Source of the DNA: a bacterium
GTDB lineage: Bacteria > Electryoneota > JAOADG01
NCBI GenBank assembly: GCA_026417415.1
Contig: JAOADG010000012.1
Coordinates: forward strand, 1-64,000
Direction: 5' to 3'
DNA length: 64,000 nt
The notes beneath the pieces are model-generated. The model did not search any database, was not told where the DNA came from, and was given only the letters and a program-made list of their open reading frames with translations. Below are positions 55,405 to 64,000 of the stretch, one piece after another. The translations under genes were made by a program, and so were the position numbers. Position 1 is the stretch's first letter; each line of letters begins with the position of its first letter.

Positions 55405-56940
55405 ATGAAAAAAGAAATAATAGTGAATGCTGCACCCAACGAAACCAGAATCGCCCTCCTGGAAGACGAAGTATTGGTGGAGCTATTTGTCCAAAGAGAC
55501 GAGAACGAAAGAACTGTTGGGGATATCTATCTTGGCAAAGTCCGTAAAGTCCTAGAAGGAATGCGGGCTGCATTCGTGGATATTGGATGGTCCCAAGATG
55601 CTTTTCTACATTTTTCTGACATTGGGTCTGGTGCATTATCCCTTGATAATTTATCCAGTTCACTAACAGAAGATGACATTGAATTAGACGATCGAGGTCG
55701 TGCAGAACGTGCCAAACTTAATGTTGGCGAAAATATATTAGTTCAAATTATTAAAGAACCAATTGGAACCAAAGGTCCAAGAATTACAAGTCAATTGGCT
55801 TTACCGGGTCGTTTTTGTGTTCTTTTGCCCGGTGAATTGGCAATTGGTGTATCGCGAAGAGTGGTTGATTTTCGCGAACGGAAGAGATTAAAAAGTTTAG
55901 CATCTGAGTTAAGGCCTGAAGGTTGTGGATTAATCATAAGAACGGTAGCTGAAAATAAGCCAGAAGATTTGATTCGTAAAGACGTTGAATCGCTCCATAA
56001 GTTTTGGAAAATGATTGAAGCAAAGGCCAATCATTCAACCCCACCAACACTCATTTACAAAGATGTATCGGTTTCTGATTCCGTTATTCGAGATTTGTTT
56101 ACTTCGGATATCGATCGGTTTGTGGTAGATAGTAAAGCTTTGTATCGCCAAACGGAGGAATACTTACGTAACGTCGCACCAAATTTATTGGATAGGTTAA
56201 GTTTATATACCGGGAAGGTGCCTATTTTTGATGCTTATCGGATAGAAGCAGAAATTGAAAAATCACTTATGAGAAAAGTGTGGTTAAAAGGTGGTGGATA
56301 CATCATCATTGATCACACAGAAGCATTGATCACAATAGATGTCAATAGTGGAAAATTTGTTGGAAAAAAGAATCACGAAGAAAATAGTTTACAAGTCAAC
56401 ATTCAAGCAGCAAGAGAAATTTGTCGTCAATTAAGGTTAAGAGATATTGGTGGACAGATAGTGATAGATTTTATAGATATGAATGATGAAAGAAATAAAA
56501 GAAAAGTTGAAGAAGAAATGAGACGTGAGTTAAAACGTGATCGTGCAAAAACAGATTTTGAACCGATTAGTCGTTTTGGATTGATGCAAATGACCCGACA
56601 ACGGATAAAGCCCTCTTTAATTTTTACCTACAATCAACCTTGTCCAATGTGTGAGGGGTCTGGGCTTATTGCTTCCAAGGAAACAGTGGTCATTCAAATT
56701 GATCGTTGGTTAAAGCGATTTCGTGCAACATCAAAAGAATTAAGATTAAAAATCACTGTCCATCCAGACATCTATGGATTTTTAACAGGGGGAATAAAAA
56801 GCCAAATCAATCAAATGATGTGGCATCACAAAATCTTTATTACCTTAGTTGCGGATGCTACATTAAAAATTCACCAATTTCAAGTATATAGTTACAAACA
56901 AAAAAGAGATATCACTGAAGATTTCTTACAATCGGTGTGA
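55405..56940 (+). CDS. rng: Rne/Rng-family ribonuclease
   Basis: 511 residues, the RNase G-type length without the RNase E scaffold tail. An S1 domain lies at about 35-125 (GDIYLGKVRKVLEGMRAAFVDIG). The DNase-like catalytic region has the metal-binding Asp residues in ITIDVNSGKFVG and IVIDFIDMND. The Zn-link is CPMCEGSGLI. It cleaves single-stranded RNA near 5' monophosphates and matures 16S rRNA. A spacer of ~170 bases separates it from the aspS operon. A hairpin follows the gene. Confidence 0.94.
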   Translation: MKKEIIVNAAPNETRIALLEDEVLVELFVQRDENERTVGDIYLGKVRKVLEGMRAAFVDIGWSQDAFLHFSDIGSGALSLDNLSSSLTEDDIELDDRGRAERAKLNVGENILVQIIKEPIGTKGPRITSQLALPGRFCVLLPGELAIGVSRRVVDFRERKRLKSLASELRPEGCGLIIRTVAENKPEDLIRKDVESLHKFWKMIEAKANHSTPPTLIYKDVSVSDSVIRDLFTSDIDRFVVDSKALYRQTEEYLRNVAPNLLDRLSLYTGKVPIFDAYRIEAEIEKSLMRKVWLKGGGYIIIDHTEALITIDVNSGKFVGKKNHEENSLQVNIQAAREICRQLRLRDIGGQIVIDFIDMNDERNKRKVEEEMRRELKRDRAKTDFEPISRFGLMQMTRQRIKPSLIFTYNQPCPMCEGSGLIASKETVVIQIDRWLKRFRATSKELRLKITVHPDIYGFLTGGIKSQINQMMWHHKIFITLVADATLKIHQFQVYSYKQKRDITEDFLQSV

Positions 56941-56963
56941 TATTATCAAATCATAGACAATAG

Positions 56964-56995
56964 CCATAAAACAATAGCAGTTTTATGGTTTACAA
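56964..56995 (+). terminator. probable terminator after rng
   Basis: A perfect 9-bp stem (ccataaaac/gttttatgg, 7-nt loop) is followed by a weak T-rich stretch (tttacaatat). The short T-run lowers confidence. Confidence 0.55.
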
Positions 56996-57031
56996 TATAC
57001 ATTAGTTCATAGATTTCTAAGGAGGCGGTTT

Positions 57032-59383
57032 ATGAAAAAAGAAAGGTTGATCCTTTTCATCCTCTTTTGTTTGATCTATTCTTTAGGGGTTTCCGCTGAA
57101 TTTGAATTATCACAAAATGTTCCTGTAAATGCAATTCGTAACCTTGAAATACAATATCTTCCCAATCCCATAGATGAAACGAATGACACTTTATTATACC
57201 ATTGGAATTTTACTACTCCTTCTGGTTGGACTTTTTACGATGCATCCAACTTACCTCCTTATTGGCATCCCGATACCGTTCCGGGACGTGGAAATGACAG
57301 TGCTTGGTGGTGTGGTACCAGAGAGTTTAGAGGATATGGAAACTACTGGAATCAAGTAGTACAAACTCCGATGTTGGATCTTAGCGCGACCACCAATCCT
57401 ATTTTAGCATGCAAACTTTGGGTATCCGTAGAAAACGGAAATTATGATGGTGTGACCTTATGGATTTCTACAAACGGAGGAAATTCATTTTCGGTGATAA
57501 ACAATGTGAATCCGCCATACAATGCCAATAATCTAAATGCAGCATCAAGTTTGGTATGGAACTATGGAAACAATATTCCCGGTTATTCAGGTGAGACGTA
57601 TGGATATCGTGTAGTCACTGCAAACTTAGTTAACTTCCGACAAGATTCGGTTATTGTACGATGGACCTTACTATCCGATCGTGCAATATCCTCAGAAACC
57701 AGAGATACCATGCGAGGCGCGTACTTAGATTCAATCCGAATTTCCGATGGTGCAAACTTGTTGTTTGTAGATGATGGAAATCAAATGAATGCAAATAGTT
57801 TACAGCCGATACCGACGTGGGGTTTCGGTGTCTATTGGACCTGGTCAAATGCACAATATGTTTCTGCACCTACAGCAGCCAACTGTGATGATGATATGCC
57901 CAATCAAGCAAGTTGTCTTGTGAGTCCACCCATTCAATTACCAAATATGGCAACGTATTTTCGGTTTCAAGTAAGATGTGATATGCCTGATTCTACTCAT
58001 GCTGGAAGTAATTATCTAAGGGATTACTATCGTGTAGAACTGATGGGTCCTGATTCGGTTTGGAGATGGGTAATTTCTGATTATTCAAGAGGTGGTTATG
58101 GTTATCCCAATTGGTATGACTACGGACCGGGTTCGCCTTACAATGGTAACCTACAATTGAATCTTTCTGCTTATGCTGGTCAAACAATTAGATTAAGATG
58201 GAAAGCAATTACTGATTACGACAACAATCCAAGTGGTACAGGATTATGGATTGATGATGTACGCATTTATGGTACCGATGCACCTTTATATCAACTGATG
58301 CCATTGGAATTGAGAATTCCTTTTCCTACCACTTTAGGAAGAGATTTAACACAAACTCCATTTGTACGTATTAAAAATATCGGAGCAGGAAATCTTACTA
58401 ACCTTCAATGGGCACTCCGTTTAGATAATGAGCAATTTATCCAACAACCACCAATACCACTTTTACAAGCAGATAGTATTCGTTCTTATTCATTCAACTT
58501 AGAATTAGATACTGTTCGTTCATTTTATCCGGCTGTACGATTTATTCTTCCTAATGATTCAGTTGTATTTCAAGAATATGATGAAGTAATTATTCGGTCT
58601 CCGAACTATTATGAATTGGGTTATGATACAAGACATTTTTGGATTGGAGATACTATGCCCAGTGGACGAAGTATCGCTGTTCGTTTTCAACCCTCTTCAG
58701 AAAACTTCCTTGGAAACTTTAATGTGGTTCAGGCACGATTTGCTACAATGGGGGATCAAAGTGGAGCAGTGCATTTGAAAATTATGTCTGCTTCTGGAGC
58801 AAGACCCGGTTCTACTTTATTAGACACCATTGTTGTATGTACTCCAGGAAATCCAAATCGTGCCAAGTGGTATGAGTTTAATGTAGAAGGAAGACCTGAG
58901 GGAATGAATCGATCGGGTGTAATTTGGGTAGTATTAGATAGAGTTGCAGGTCAACCGTTACCGTTATTTGCTTGTGATACTATTACCTATGGAATTCAGA
59001 AAACGTATACTTGGCTTGGTGGAACTTCCACACCATCCCAACACAATCGTGATGTTGCAGTCAGATTAGTGATCCAATGGCCATACAACGATGTGAATTC
59101 AAATGTAGAAAATATACTTCCCAATACATTTCAGATATCTACGTATCCTAATCCAATGAATTCTATAACCAATTGTGTACTCACTCTTCCGAAGTCAGAT
59201 GAAGTAAACATGAATGTATATTCAATAGATGGAAGAAAGGTGGATCAATTGTTCAAAGGTAAGTTACATGCAGGGAAACACACTTTTCAATGGAATGCGT
59301 TCAAGCAAACAAGTGGAATGTATTTTATCGTTGCAACGAATTCTCACGAGATGAGAGTATCCAAATTGATTTTACTGAAATAA
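57032..59383 (+). CDS. secreted surface protein with T9SS type A sorting domain
   Basis: 783 residues. A signal peptide (LILFILFCLIYSLGVSA) is followed by two beta-sandwich modules that look like MAM/concanavalin-type or galactose-binding folds, with repeated GLWIDDVRIYG-like and GAYLDSIRISDG segments at about 400 and 230. The C-terminal sorting domain contains STYPNPMNSITNCVLTLP and ends RVSKLILLK. It is Trp- and Tyr-rich. No protease or glycosidase motif is visible, so an adhesive or carbohydrate-binding role is only an inference. GGAGGCGG precedes the ATG. A DUF3467 gene follows after 14 bases. Confidence 0.85.
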   Translation: MKKERLILFILFCLIYSLGVSAEFELSQNVPVNAIRNLEIQYLPNPIDETNDTLLYHWNFTTPSGWTFYDASNLPPYWHPDTVPGRGNDSAWWCGTREFRGYGNYWNQVVQTPMLDLSATTNPILACKLWVSVENGNYDGVTLWISTNGGNSFSVINNVNPPYNANNLNAASSLVWNYGNNIPGYSGETYGYRVVTANLVNFRQDSVIVRWTLLSDRAISSETRDTMRGAYLDSIRISDGANLLFVDDGNQMNANSLQPIPTWGFGVYWTWSNAQYVSAPTAANCDDDMPNQASCLVSPPIQLPNMATYFRFQVRCDMPDSTHAGSNYLRDYYRVELMGPDSVWRWVISDYSRGGYGYPNWYDYGPGSPYNGNLQLNLSAYAGQTIRLRWKAITDYDNNPSGTGLWIDDVRIYGTDAPLYQLMPLELRIPFPTTLGRDLTQTPFVRIKNIGAGNLTNLQWALRLDNEQFIQQPPIPLLQADSIRSYSFNLELDTVRSFYPAVRFILPNDSVVFQEYDEVIIRSPNYYELGYDTRHFWIGDTMPSGRSIAVRFQPSSENFLGNFNVVQARFATMGDQSGAVHLKIMSASGARPGSTLLDTIVVCTPGNPNRAKWYEFNVEGRPEGMNRSGVIWVVLDRVAGQPLPLFACDTITYGIQKTYTWLGGTSTPSQHNRDVAVRLVIQWPYNDVNSNVENILPNTFQISTYPNPMNSITNCVLTLPKSDEVNMNVYSIDGRKVDQLFKGKLHAGKHTFQWNAFKQTSGMYFIVATNSHEMRVSKLILLK

Positions 59384-59397
59384 AAGAAAGGATCTTT

Positions 59398-59712
59398 ATG
59401 TCAACCAATATTCCAACCCCTCCACAAGGACAAATTACTATTGAATTAGATGAAACTACAGGTCAAGGCATCTATTCCAATCTGGTTTTAATTGTTCACT
59501 CCAATGCTGAGTTTGTGCTTGACTTTACAAAAGTTTTACCGGGATTACCAAAAGCAAAGGTGCAATCAAGAGTGATTCTTGCGCCACCACATGCGAAGGC
59601 ACTTCTTAATGCGTTAAAAGAAAATATTCAAAAGTATGAAGAACAATTTGGTGAGATTACTTTACCCGGAGCACCAAACGATAAGCAATTTGGATTCAAA
59701 GTGAACCAGTGA
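59398..59712 (+). CDS. DUF3467 protein
   Basis: 104 residues starting at MSTNIPTPPQG, 7 bases after AAAGGA; an open frame runs 36 codons further upstream inside the previous gene but is not conserved. The family core is GQGIYSNLVLIVHSNAEFVLDFTKVLPGLPKAKVQSRVILAPPHAKALLNALKENIQKYE. DUF3467 proteins are small cytoplasmic proteins common in Bacteroidetes and archaea with no known function. It may be cotranscribed with the surface-protein gene. Confidence 0.88.
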   Translation: MSTNIPTPPQGQITIELDETTGQGIYSNLVLIVHSNAEFVLDFTKVLPGLPKAKVQSRVILAPPHAKALLNALKENIQKYEEQFGEITLPGAPNDKQFGFKVNQ

Positions 59713-59742
59713 ACGTGACGAATGGATAATCATTTGAATAGA

Positions 59743-60663
59743 TTATCGTAATCCAAACATCGCACGTAAGATATACCCTGCAATAGCAGGGTTTTCTTTT
59801 AATCTGCGTATGCTATAAGCATACCATTTTTCTCCAAATGGAACATACATTCGGAGTGGATGTCCTTGCTGAACAATTCTATCTCCTAATTCAGGCAAAA
59901 CGCCTAACAACATCTGGAATTCATATTTTTCTTTAGGGATGGATCGTTTTTCTATTTGTTGAATTGAGTAACGGATTAATACTTCATCGTGAGTAGCAAT
60001 TCCTACAGAAATATCGTGATCTAAAAGTGAATCAAGACAGCGTTTGAAATTGGTTCTAATTTCTTCTCGCCCTTTATAAGCAATGCTCTCTGGTTCTACG
60101 TAAATTCCTTTACAAAGTCGAATATGTTTTCCAGCATCGGCTAGTGTATGACTCATTAAAGAGGAAAGGTTTTCAATGTCATTGAGTGTTCTACGAAGGT
60201 ATGCTTGCAATACTACCCCCACATTGGTAAAACCACTAGCACGCAATTGTCTATAAAGTTCTAGTGTGGAATCAGTATAAGGAGAATCTTCCATATCAAT
60301 TCTAACAAAAGTATTTTTTTCCCGTGCTGAAGTTAACAACTTTTGGTAGATATGAAAGGCGTGTTGAAAATCAATACCTAAACCCATTTGGGTTGGTTTA
60401 ACGGAGACATTTCCTTGAAGTTGTTCAAATTGAATTGCTTCTAAAACGCGCAAATATTCTTCGGCTGCAGCATCTGCTTCGGTCAAATCTTGGATGTGTT
60501 CACCAAGCACATCAATGGTTACTTGACGACCTTTTGAATTTTGTTGTTTACTTTCACGGATGGCATCTTCTAATCTGGGTCCAGCGATATAGCGTTTTGC
60601 AACAGCATAAACAAGGGATTTAGGGAGTAAAGGGAGCATTTTAACAACCAATGAATTTAGCAT
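59743..60663 (-). CDS. proline dehydrogenase
   Basis: 306 residues, monofunctional ProDH like that of Thermus. The FAD-dependent TIM barrel has the family motifs HIRLCKGIYVEP, VGIATHDE, YEFQMLLGVLPE and YVPFGEKWYAYSIRRLKENP, the last binding proline. It oxidises proline to pyrroline-5-carboxylate, passing electrons to quinone at the membrane. The partner P5C dehydrogenase is not nearby. GGAGGAT precedes the ATG. It is convergent with the DUF3467 gene. Confidence 0.94.
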   Translation of the reverse strand: MLNSLVVKMLPLLPKSLVYAVAKRYIAGPRLEDAIRESKQQNSKGRQVTIDVLGEHIQDLTEADAAAEEYLRVLEAIQFEQLQGNVSVKPTQMGLGIDFQHAFHIYQKLLTSAREKNTFVRIDMEDSPYTDSTLELYRQLRASGFTNVGVVLQAYLRRTLNDIENLSSLMSHTLADAGKHIRLCKGIYVEPESIAYKGREEIRTNFKRCLDSLLDHDISVGIATHDEVLIRYSIQQIEKRSIPKEKYEFQMLLGVLPELGDRIVQQGHPLRMYVPFGEKWYAYSIRRLKENPAIAGYILRAMFGLR

Positions 60664-61179
60664 TTATCCTCCAAGGTGATTCCATCGGTATTCGGTAAGA
60701 TCATAGAAGAATTGCATATTGTGGATTGAAATGTGTGGGTGCTGGTTAATCAATACGTTCCAAGTAAAATATGCAAATTTTAATCAAACGAAGCAAAAAG
60801 CATTGATTCCATAGATATACAATGCAAAGAATGAGTCAATCACTTTTATTAAAAGGATAGCGAAGTGAATGTTGACAGTAGATTGCAAGGAGAAGATGAA
60901 AAAGTAACTCTTAACTAAGTATGTAAAAACTCAAAAACAAAAAATCTTTTCACACGGATCATTCATTGATTGTTGGTTGGCGACAGCATCAACAAAAGAA
61001 CTTCAAAAAACTGTGCAACAACGATTTTCAAGTGCCGTGATACTGAAAAGCATCCTATTGGAAAGCGCAAGCAAATTATCATGATCAGTTGCATTAAAAA
61101 CTCTTTTTGAATAACTGCTCAAAGTTTAACAAGGATTACTTTTCAATTTTCGGATTTCTTCAAAATCTCTGTGAGTAAA

Positions 61180-61210
61180 ACTCTTTGAGGTATTCTATCC
61201 CTCTAAGAGT
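61180..61210. other. imperfect inverted repeat upstream of KaiC-like gene
   Basis: The arms actctttgagg and cctctaagagt pair in 10 of 11 positions around a 9-nt loop. There is no T-run, so it may be a protein-binding operator rather than a terminator. Confidence 0.45.
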
Positions 61211-61231
61211 ATTTCACCCCATTTCTCCTTT

Positions 61232-61317
61232 TTCAAACGATTTTTCAAACGATGAATTTTGATTCAAACGGAGATTTTACTCGTTTTAAACAATTCTTTC
61301 ACTGCAATTCAAACGAT
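61232..61317 (+). repeat. four TTCAAACG direct repeats upstream of KaiC-like gene
   Basis: The motif ttcaaacgat occurs at 61232-61241, 61244-61253 and 61308-61317, and as ttcaaacgga at 61263-61272. The first two copies are 12 bases apart. The cluster lies 60-150 bases before the start of the KaiC-like gene, so it is a candidate regulator-binding array. Confidence 0.6.
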
Positions 61318-61378
61318 AGGGTGTCATCTTGTAAGCGAAATAGGTTGAAAAAGACCTAATCAGCAAAAGGAGAAAAAC

Positions 61379-63064
61379 ATGATTTATTCAAGAATTAGTT
61401 CCGGGTTAGAATTCCTTGATGCGACCTATGGTGGATTGTACTCCAATCGGAGTTATTTGTTAAGAGGACCCTCGCAATCAGGGAGAACTACTGCTGCACT
61501 TCAATTTTTATTGGCAGGGGTAGAAAACAATGAAGCCGGTATTCTCATTTCTAGCGATCGAATTGAGAATGTCATTTTGAAAGCAGAATCCGTTGGTTTG
61601 TCTTTAGAAAATTATTTAATGGACAATCGTTTGATTTTAATGGAATATCCAAAAGACATTATCAACGGTCGTTTTCAATTGGGTGGGATAATCCATCTAT
61701 TGGGAGAGATAGAAAGGTATATCAACAATTATGGATGTAGCAGAATCGTTTTTGATACCATTATACCACTTCTATCTAAAGCGAGAGAACCTCATTTAAC
61801 CAACTATGTGTATTCATTGATGAATTCTCTGGATGCGTTGCATGGTACGATATTGGTGACTTCGGGTGAACCAAACAGTCCGGTTGCTACCAGAATTACA
61901 GAGTTGTTAGAAGATGCAGTTGTCGGTTCATTTGTATTGAGTTCAATTCCTTTAAGACAAGGAACGCAAAAGACCTTTTCTGTTCATAAAATGATTAATC
62001 CATTGTTTCCACCACAAACCTTCAAAATCAAATTTGAATATGGGACAGGAATTGTACTTGATGAATCTGGTATTGCTGCAGAAATGGGAAGCGAATCCCT
62101 GACTCATGTCAATATCCAAGAAATTCCTTTACATATAGCAGTGTTAGATCGAGATGAAGACACACAATCTTATTTAGAAGATATCTTTGCAAAGGGTAGT
62201 CATGTGGTGTTGGTAGAGAGTGAAGAAGAGTTGTTATCCCAACATTTGTTATTGGATTATGACGTGGTCTTAATAAACACCCGTTGTGCACCCAACTGGC
62301 ATCAAATTGTTCCAGTGGTAAGAGAAGCAAACCCTAAACAACCAATTTATATCATTTCTGAAAGTCGCGTAGGATCAATTAGTTATCAAGCGGTCAAACA
62401 AATTGGTGCAGATGGATTGTTTTATAAACCGATGGCAAAGCAAGATGTATTAAAGGCGATTGAAAAAGCATTCCGCACTTATGGAATTTTGGATGATATC
62501 ATTGAGAAGCGCTTGCGTTCACCATTAACCAATATGCCGGTTGATTTTGAATCTCCTGCGATAATGGGCGATCAAGTCGTAGTAGAGCAAACAACCAAAA
62601 CAGGAAATTTAATTACCTTAGCCGTTTTCAAAGAGCAAGTCCAACTCCAAATTTTGAAAAGCAATCAAGGTTCCTACAAATCCTCTTTTGCTTTAGTTTC
62701 CTTCCGAATGATTAGTACACCCGAAATTACCAAATTGCCAAATCTACCGTTGGGATTAGAACTAGTGAAAAAGGTGGCTAATATCATCAGTGTTTCTTTA
62801 AGAGGTGCAAATGATCGTGCATGTAGAAGTATGGACAAAGTGATTGTTTTGCTTGAAGATTGTGATAAAGAAGGAGCAGAAGCATTTGTAAAGCGAGTGT
62901 TCCATGAAATGAAATCAGAGATTCAAGCCAAACTTAATATCCAAATTGGTAAACATCTGATGATTTCTAATGCGATTGCTATTTATCCAAAAGACGGGTC
63001 AGATGTGCAAACGCTGATTTCCCACGTGACAGATCATTCCAGAAACTTTAAACTGATTAACTAA
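61379..63064 (+). CDS. KaiC-like ATPase / receiver / GGDEF-like fusion with altered active sites
   Basis: 561 residues in three parts. Residues 1-230 form a KaiC/RadA-like RecA fold: Walker A GPSQSGRTT has Arg36 where Lys is normal, the catalytic Glu pair after the second strand is Asp60-Arg61, and Walker B is IVFD126. Residues 250-365 are a response-regulator receiver fold: acidic pocket LDRDED and Lys350 are kept, but the phosphorylated Asp is Asn300. Residues 435-555 resemble a GGDEF domain ending IAIYPKDGSDVQTLI, with SMDKV (484-488) for GGDEF. It is probably a binding or scaffold signalling protein, not an enzyme. AAAGGAG precedes the ATG, and a TPR gene follows. Confidence 0.8.
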   Translation: MIYSRISSGLEFLDATYGGLYSNRSYLLRGPSQSGRTTAALQFLLAGVENNEAGILISSDRIENVILKAESVGLSLENYLMDNRLILMEYPKDIINGRFQLGGIIHLLGEIERYINNYGCSRIVFDTIIPLLSKAREPHLTNYVYSLMNSLDALHGTILVTSGEPNSPVATRITELLEDAVVGSFVLSSIPLRQGTQKTFSVHKMINPLFPPQTFKIKFEYGTGIVLDESGIAAEMGSESLTHVNIQEIPLHIAVLDRDEDTQSYLEDIFAKGSHVVLVESEEELLSQHLLLDYDVVLINTRCAPNWHQIVPVVREANPKQPIYIISESRVGSISYQAVKQIGADGLFYKPMAKQDVLKAIEKAFRTYGILDDIIEKRLRSPLTNMPVDFESPAIMGDQVVVEQTTKTGNLITLAVFKEQVQLQILKSNQGSYKSSFALVSFRMISTPEITKLPNLPLGLELVKKVANIISVSLRGANDRACRSMDKVIVLLEDCDKEGAEAFVKRVFHEMKSEIQAKLNIQIGKHLMISNAIAIYPKDGSDVQTLISHVTDHSRNFKLIN

Positions 63065-63074
63065 AGGTAATTTT

Positions 63075-64000
63075 ATGCGCTCGTGGATAGTCGTGTTCAT
63101 AATAGGTATCGGATTGGCTTCAATCGTTAAAGCAGAAAGCCCTGAAGACATCCTATACAATGCAAAACAATTGAGATATGAAGGCATCTTAATCGAATCC
63201 GCATCGTTGTATGAAAAGTATCTTTTGCAAAATCCCAATGATGTTGAAGTCCGTTTTGAGTTCATTGAGTTACTGGAAATGTTAAAACAGAAAGAAAAAG
63301 TCATTGCACAGGTAAGAATACTTCGTAAGCAAGTTCCCAATGATCCACGGTTGGAAAAGTATTCAGAATTGCTGATTAGTACGAAAAAGGAAGCAATTGA
63401 GTCCAAGGTGAAAGAATTTGAAAACTATGTGAGCAGCCCTAATCCAAATCCGAAAACAGTTCTTGACTATGCACGATACTGCGCAAGTAGCGGATTGGTT
63501 GTAAGAGCATTTGAATTGTACCAACAATATTTGAGATTAAGACCAAACGATGATCGGATAAAACTTGAGTTTGCGCAACATTTGGGTTGGAACAATCGTT
63601 TCTCTGAATCGGAAGAGTGGTTAAATGAAATCCTAAAAAACAATCCCAATAACGTTGAGGCGAGAATGTTTTTGGCAGACATTAAGTACTGGCAAGGTTT
63701 TGATGATGATGCTTTACGTCAATATGAAACTGTCCTCAAAATTGCACCGAAAAATAACCGCGCTCTTGATGCAATAACGAGAATTAAAAAATCAAGCGGC
63801 TATCAAGAGAGAAAGTTGATTGCTGAAGCAAAAAATAATCCTGAAGGACAAGCATTAATTTCTTTAGCAAAATTCTATTACTCAGTGGATCGCTTTTACG
63901 AAGCAGATTCTTTACTAAAGTTACGTCTCCAAAGAATTCCAGATGATCGTGAAGCAAAAAAATTGTACAACGAAATGCAGGAAAATAGAAAGGTATTTTT
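63075..64000 (+). CDS. exported TPR protein, cut by window end
   Basis: The first 308 codons of a gene that continues beyond the window. A signal peptide (WIVVFIIGIGLASIVKA) is followed by TPR units such as LYEKYLLQNPNDVEVRFEFIELLEML and LYQQYLRLRPNDDRIKLEFAQHLGWNNRFSESEEWLNEILKNNPNNVEARMFLADIKYWQG, typical of periplasmic repeat proteins. It starts 10 bases after the KaiC-like gene with AAGG before the ATG, so the two are probably cotranscribed. The function cannot be told from the visible part. Confidence 0.82.
   Translation, partial: MRSWIVVFIIGIGLASIVKAESPEDILYNAKQLRYEGILIESASLYEKYLLQNPNDVEVRFEFIELLEMLKQKEKVIAQVRILRKQVPNDPRLEKYSELLISTKKEAIESKVKEFENYVSSPNPNPKTVLDYARYCASSGLVVRAFELYQQYLRLRPNDDRIKLEFAQHLGWNNRFSESEEWLNEILKNNPNNVEARMFLADIKYWQGFDDDALRQYETVLKIAPKNNRALDAITRIKKSSGYQERKLIAEAKNNPEGQALISLAKFYYSVDRFYEADSLLKLRLQRIPDDREAKKLYNEMQENRKVF

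Larger units (their letters stand above)
60664..61378. other. 715-bp gene-free regulatory region
   Basis: No ORF longer than about 45 codons looks coding on either strand. The left part must hold the proline dehydrogenase promoter. The right part carries the imperfect inverted repeat at 61180-61210, four TTCAAACG elements between 61232 and 61317, and the leader of the KaiC-like gene with AAAGGAG before its ATG. No tRNA or known structured RNA was recognised. Confidence 0.55.

Noticed and set aside
59725-59747. 7-bp hairpin gataatc/gattatc between the DUF3467 and proline dehydrogenase genes
   Set aside because: Weak AT stem, overlaps the proline dehydrogenase stop and has no T-run.
60865-60918. 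17-codon ORF starting GTG after AAAAGGA in the gene-free region
   Set aside because: Too short and without any recognisable product; one decent ribosome-site-like sequence is expected by chance.
60960-61105. 43-codon minus-strand ORF beginning MQLIMIICLRF in the gene-free region
   Set aside because: No Shine-Dalgarno, no domain, and composition of non-coding AT-rich DNA.

Overview
The window is AT-rich bacterial chromosome, almost entirely chromosomal housekeeping and envelope genes. There are no integrases, insertion sequences, CRISPR arrays or phage genes. Three large exported proteins end in a type A C-terminal sorting domain of the type IX secretion kind, each with a YPNP or HPNP motif and a final Leu-Leu-Lys. 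The YbeY variant, the perfect Shine-Dalgarno of rpsU and an AgmX/PglI-type motor operon also fit a Gram-negative member of the FCB superphylum, probably a lineage outside classical Bacteroidetes (Calditrichota, Marinimicrobia, KSB1 or Electryoneota-like). The exact phylum cannot be fixed from this window.

Layout. 1-9.6 kb: an outer-membrane barrel, a lipoprotein, valS, an RNase H and C4 zinc-ribbon pair, a CAT-anticodon tRNA, a ferritin-like protein, a DMT exporter and a methyltransferase. 9.6-20.3 kb: rex, gyrA, rpsU-yqeY, two tandem phosphate acyltransferases, a YchF-like GTPase/ATPase, scpB, a fungal-type homoaconitase and sfsA. 20.3-27.9 kb: two T9SS-type surface proteins (one an M6 metalloprotease), a DapL-like aminotransferase, tRNA-Arg and a DUF1858 protein. 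28.0-36.9 kb: M23 peptidase, bactofilin, then a complete F-type ATP synthase operon in which atpE is bracketed by strong non-terminator hairpins.

37.0-47.9 kb is the most distinctive block. Two large exported TPR proteins (700 and about 1795 aa) and a small secreted protein are followed by an ExbB/TolQ protein, two ExbD/TolR proteins and a TonB-like protein with an AgmX/PglI C-terminal domain. It looks like a proton-driven envelope-spanning machine related to the Myxococcus gliding motor. The two ExbD subunits are asymmetric: one keeps the membrane aspartate, the other has asparagine there.

48.0-56.9 kb: aspS, phoH, pgpH-like HD phosphodiesterase, ybeY, a CorC/TlyC-type CBS protein, an unknown gene and rng, an RNA-quality and c-di-AMP neighbourhood. 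57.0-60.7 kb: a third T9SS-type protein, a DUF3467 protein and proline dehydrogenase. 60.7-64.0 kb: a 0.7-kb gene-free region with repeated TTCAAACG motifs precedes a KaiC-like/receiver/GGDEF-like fusion in which signature residues of all three domains are altered, followed by a TPR protein cut by the window edge.
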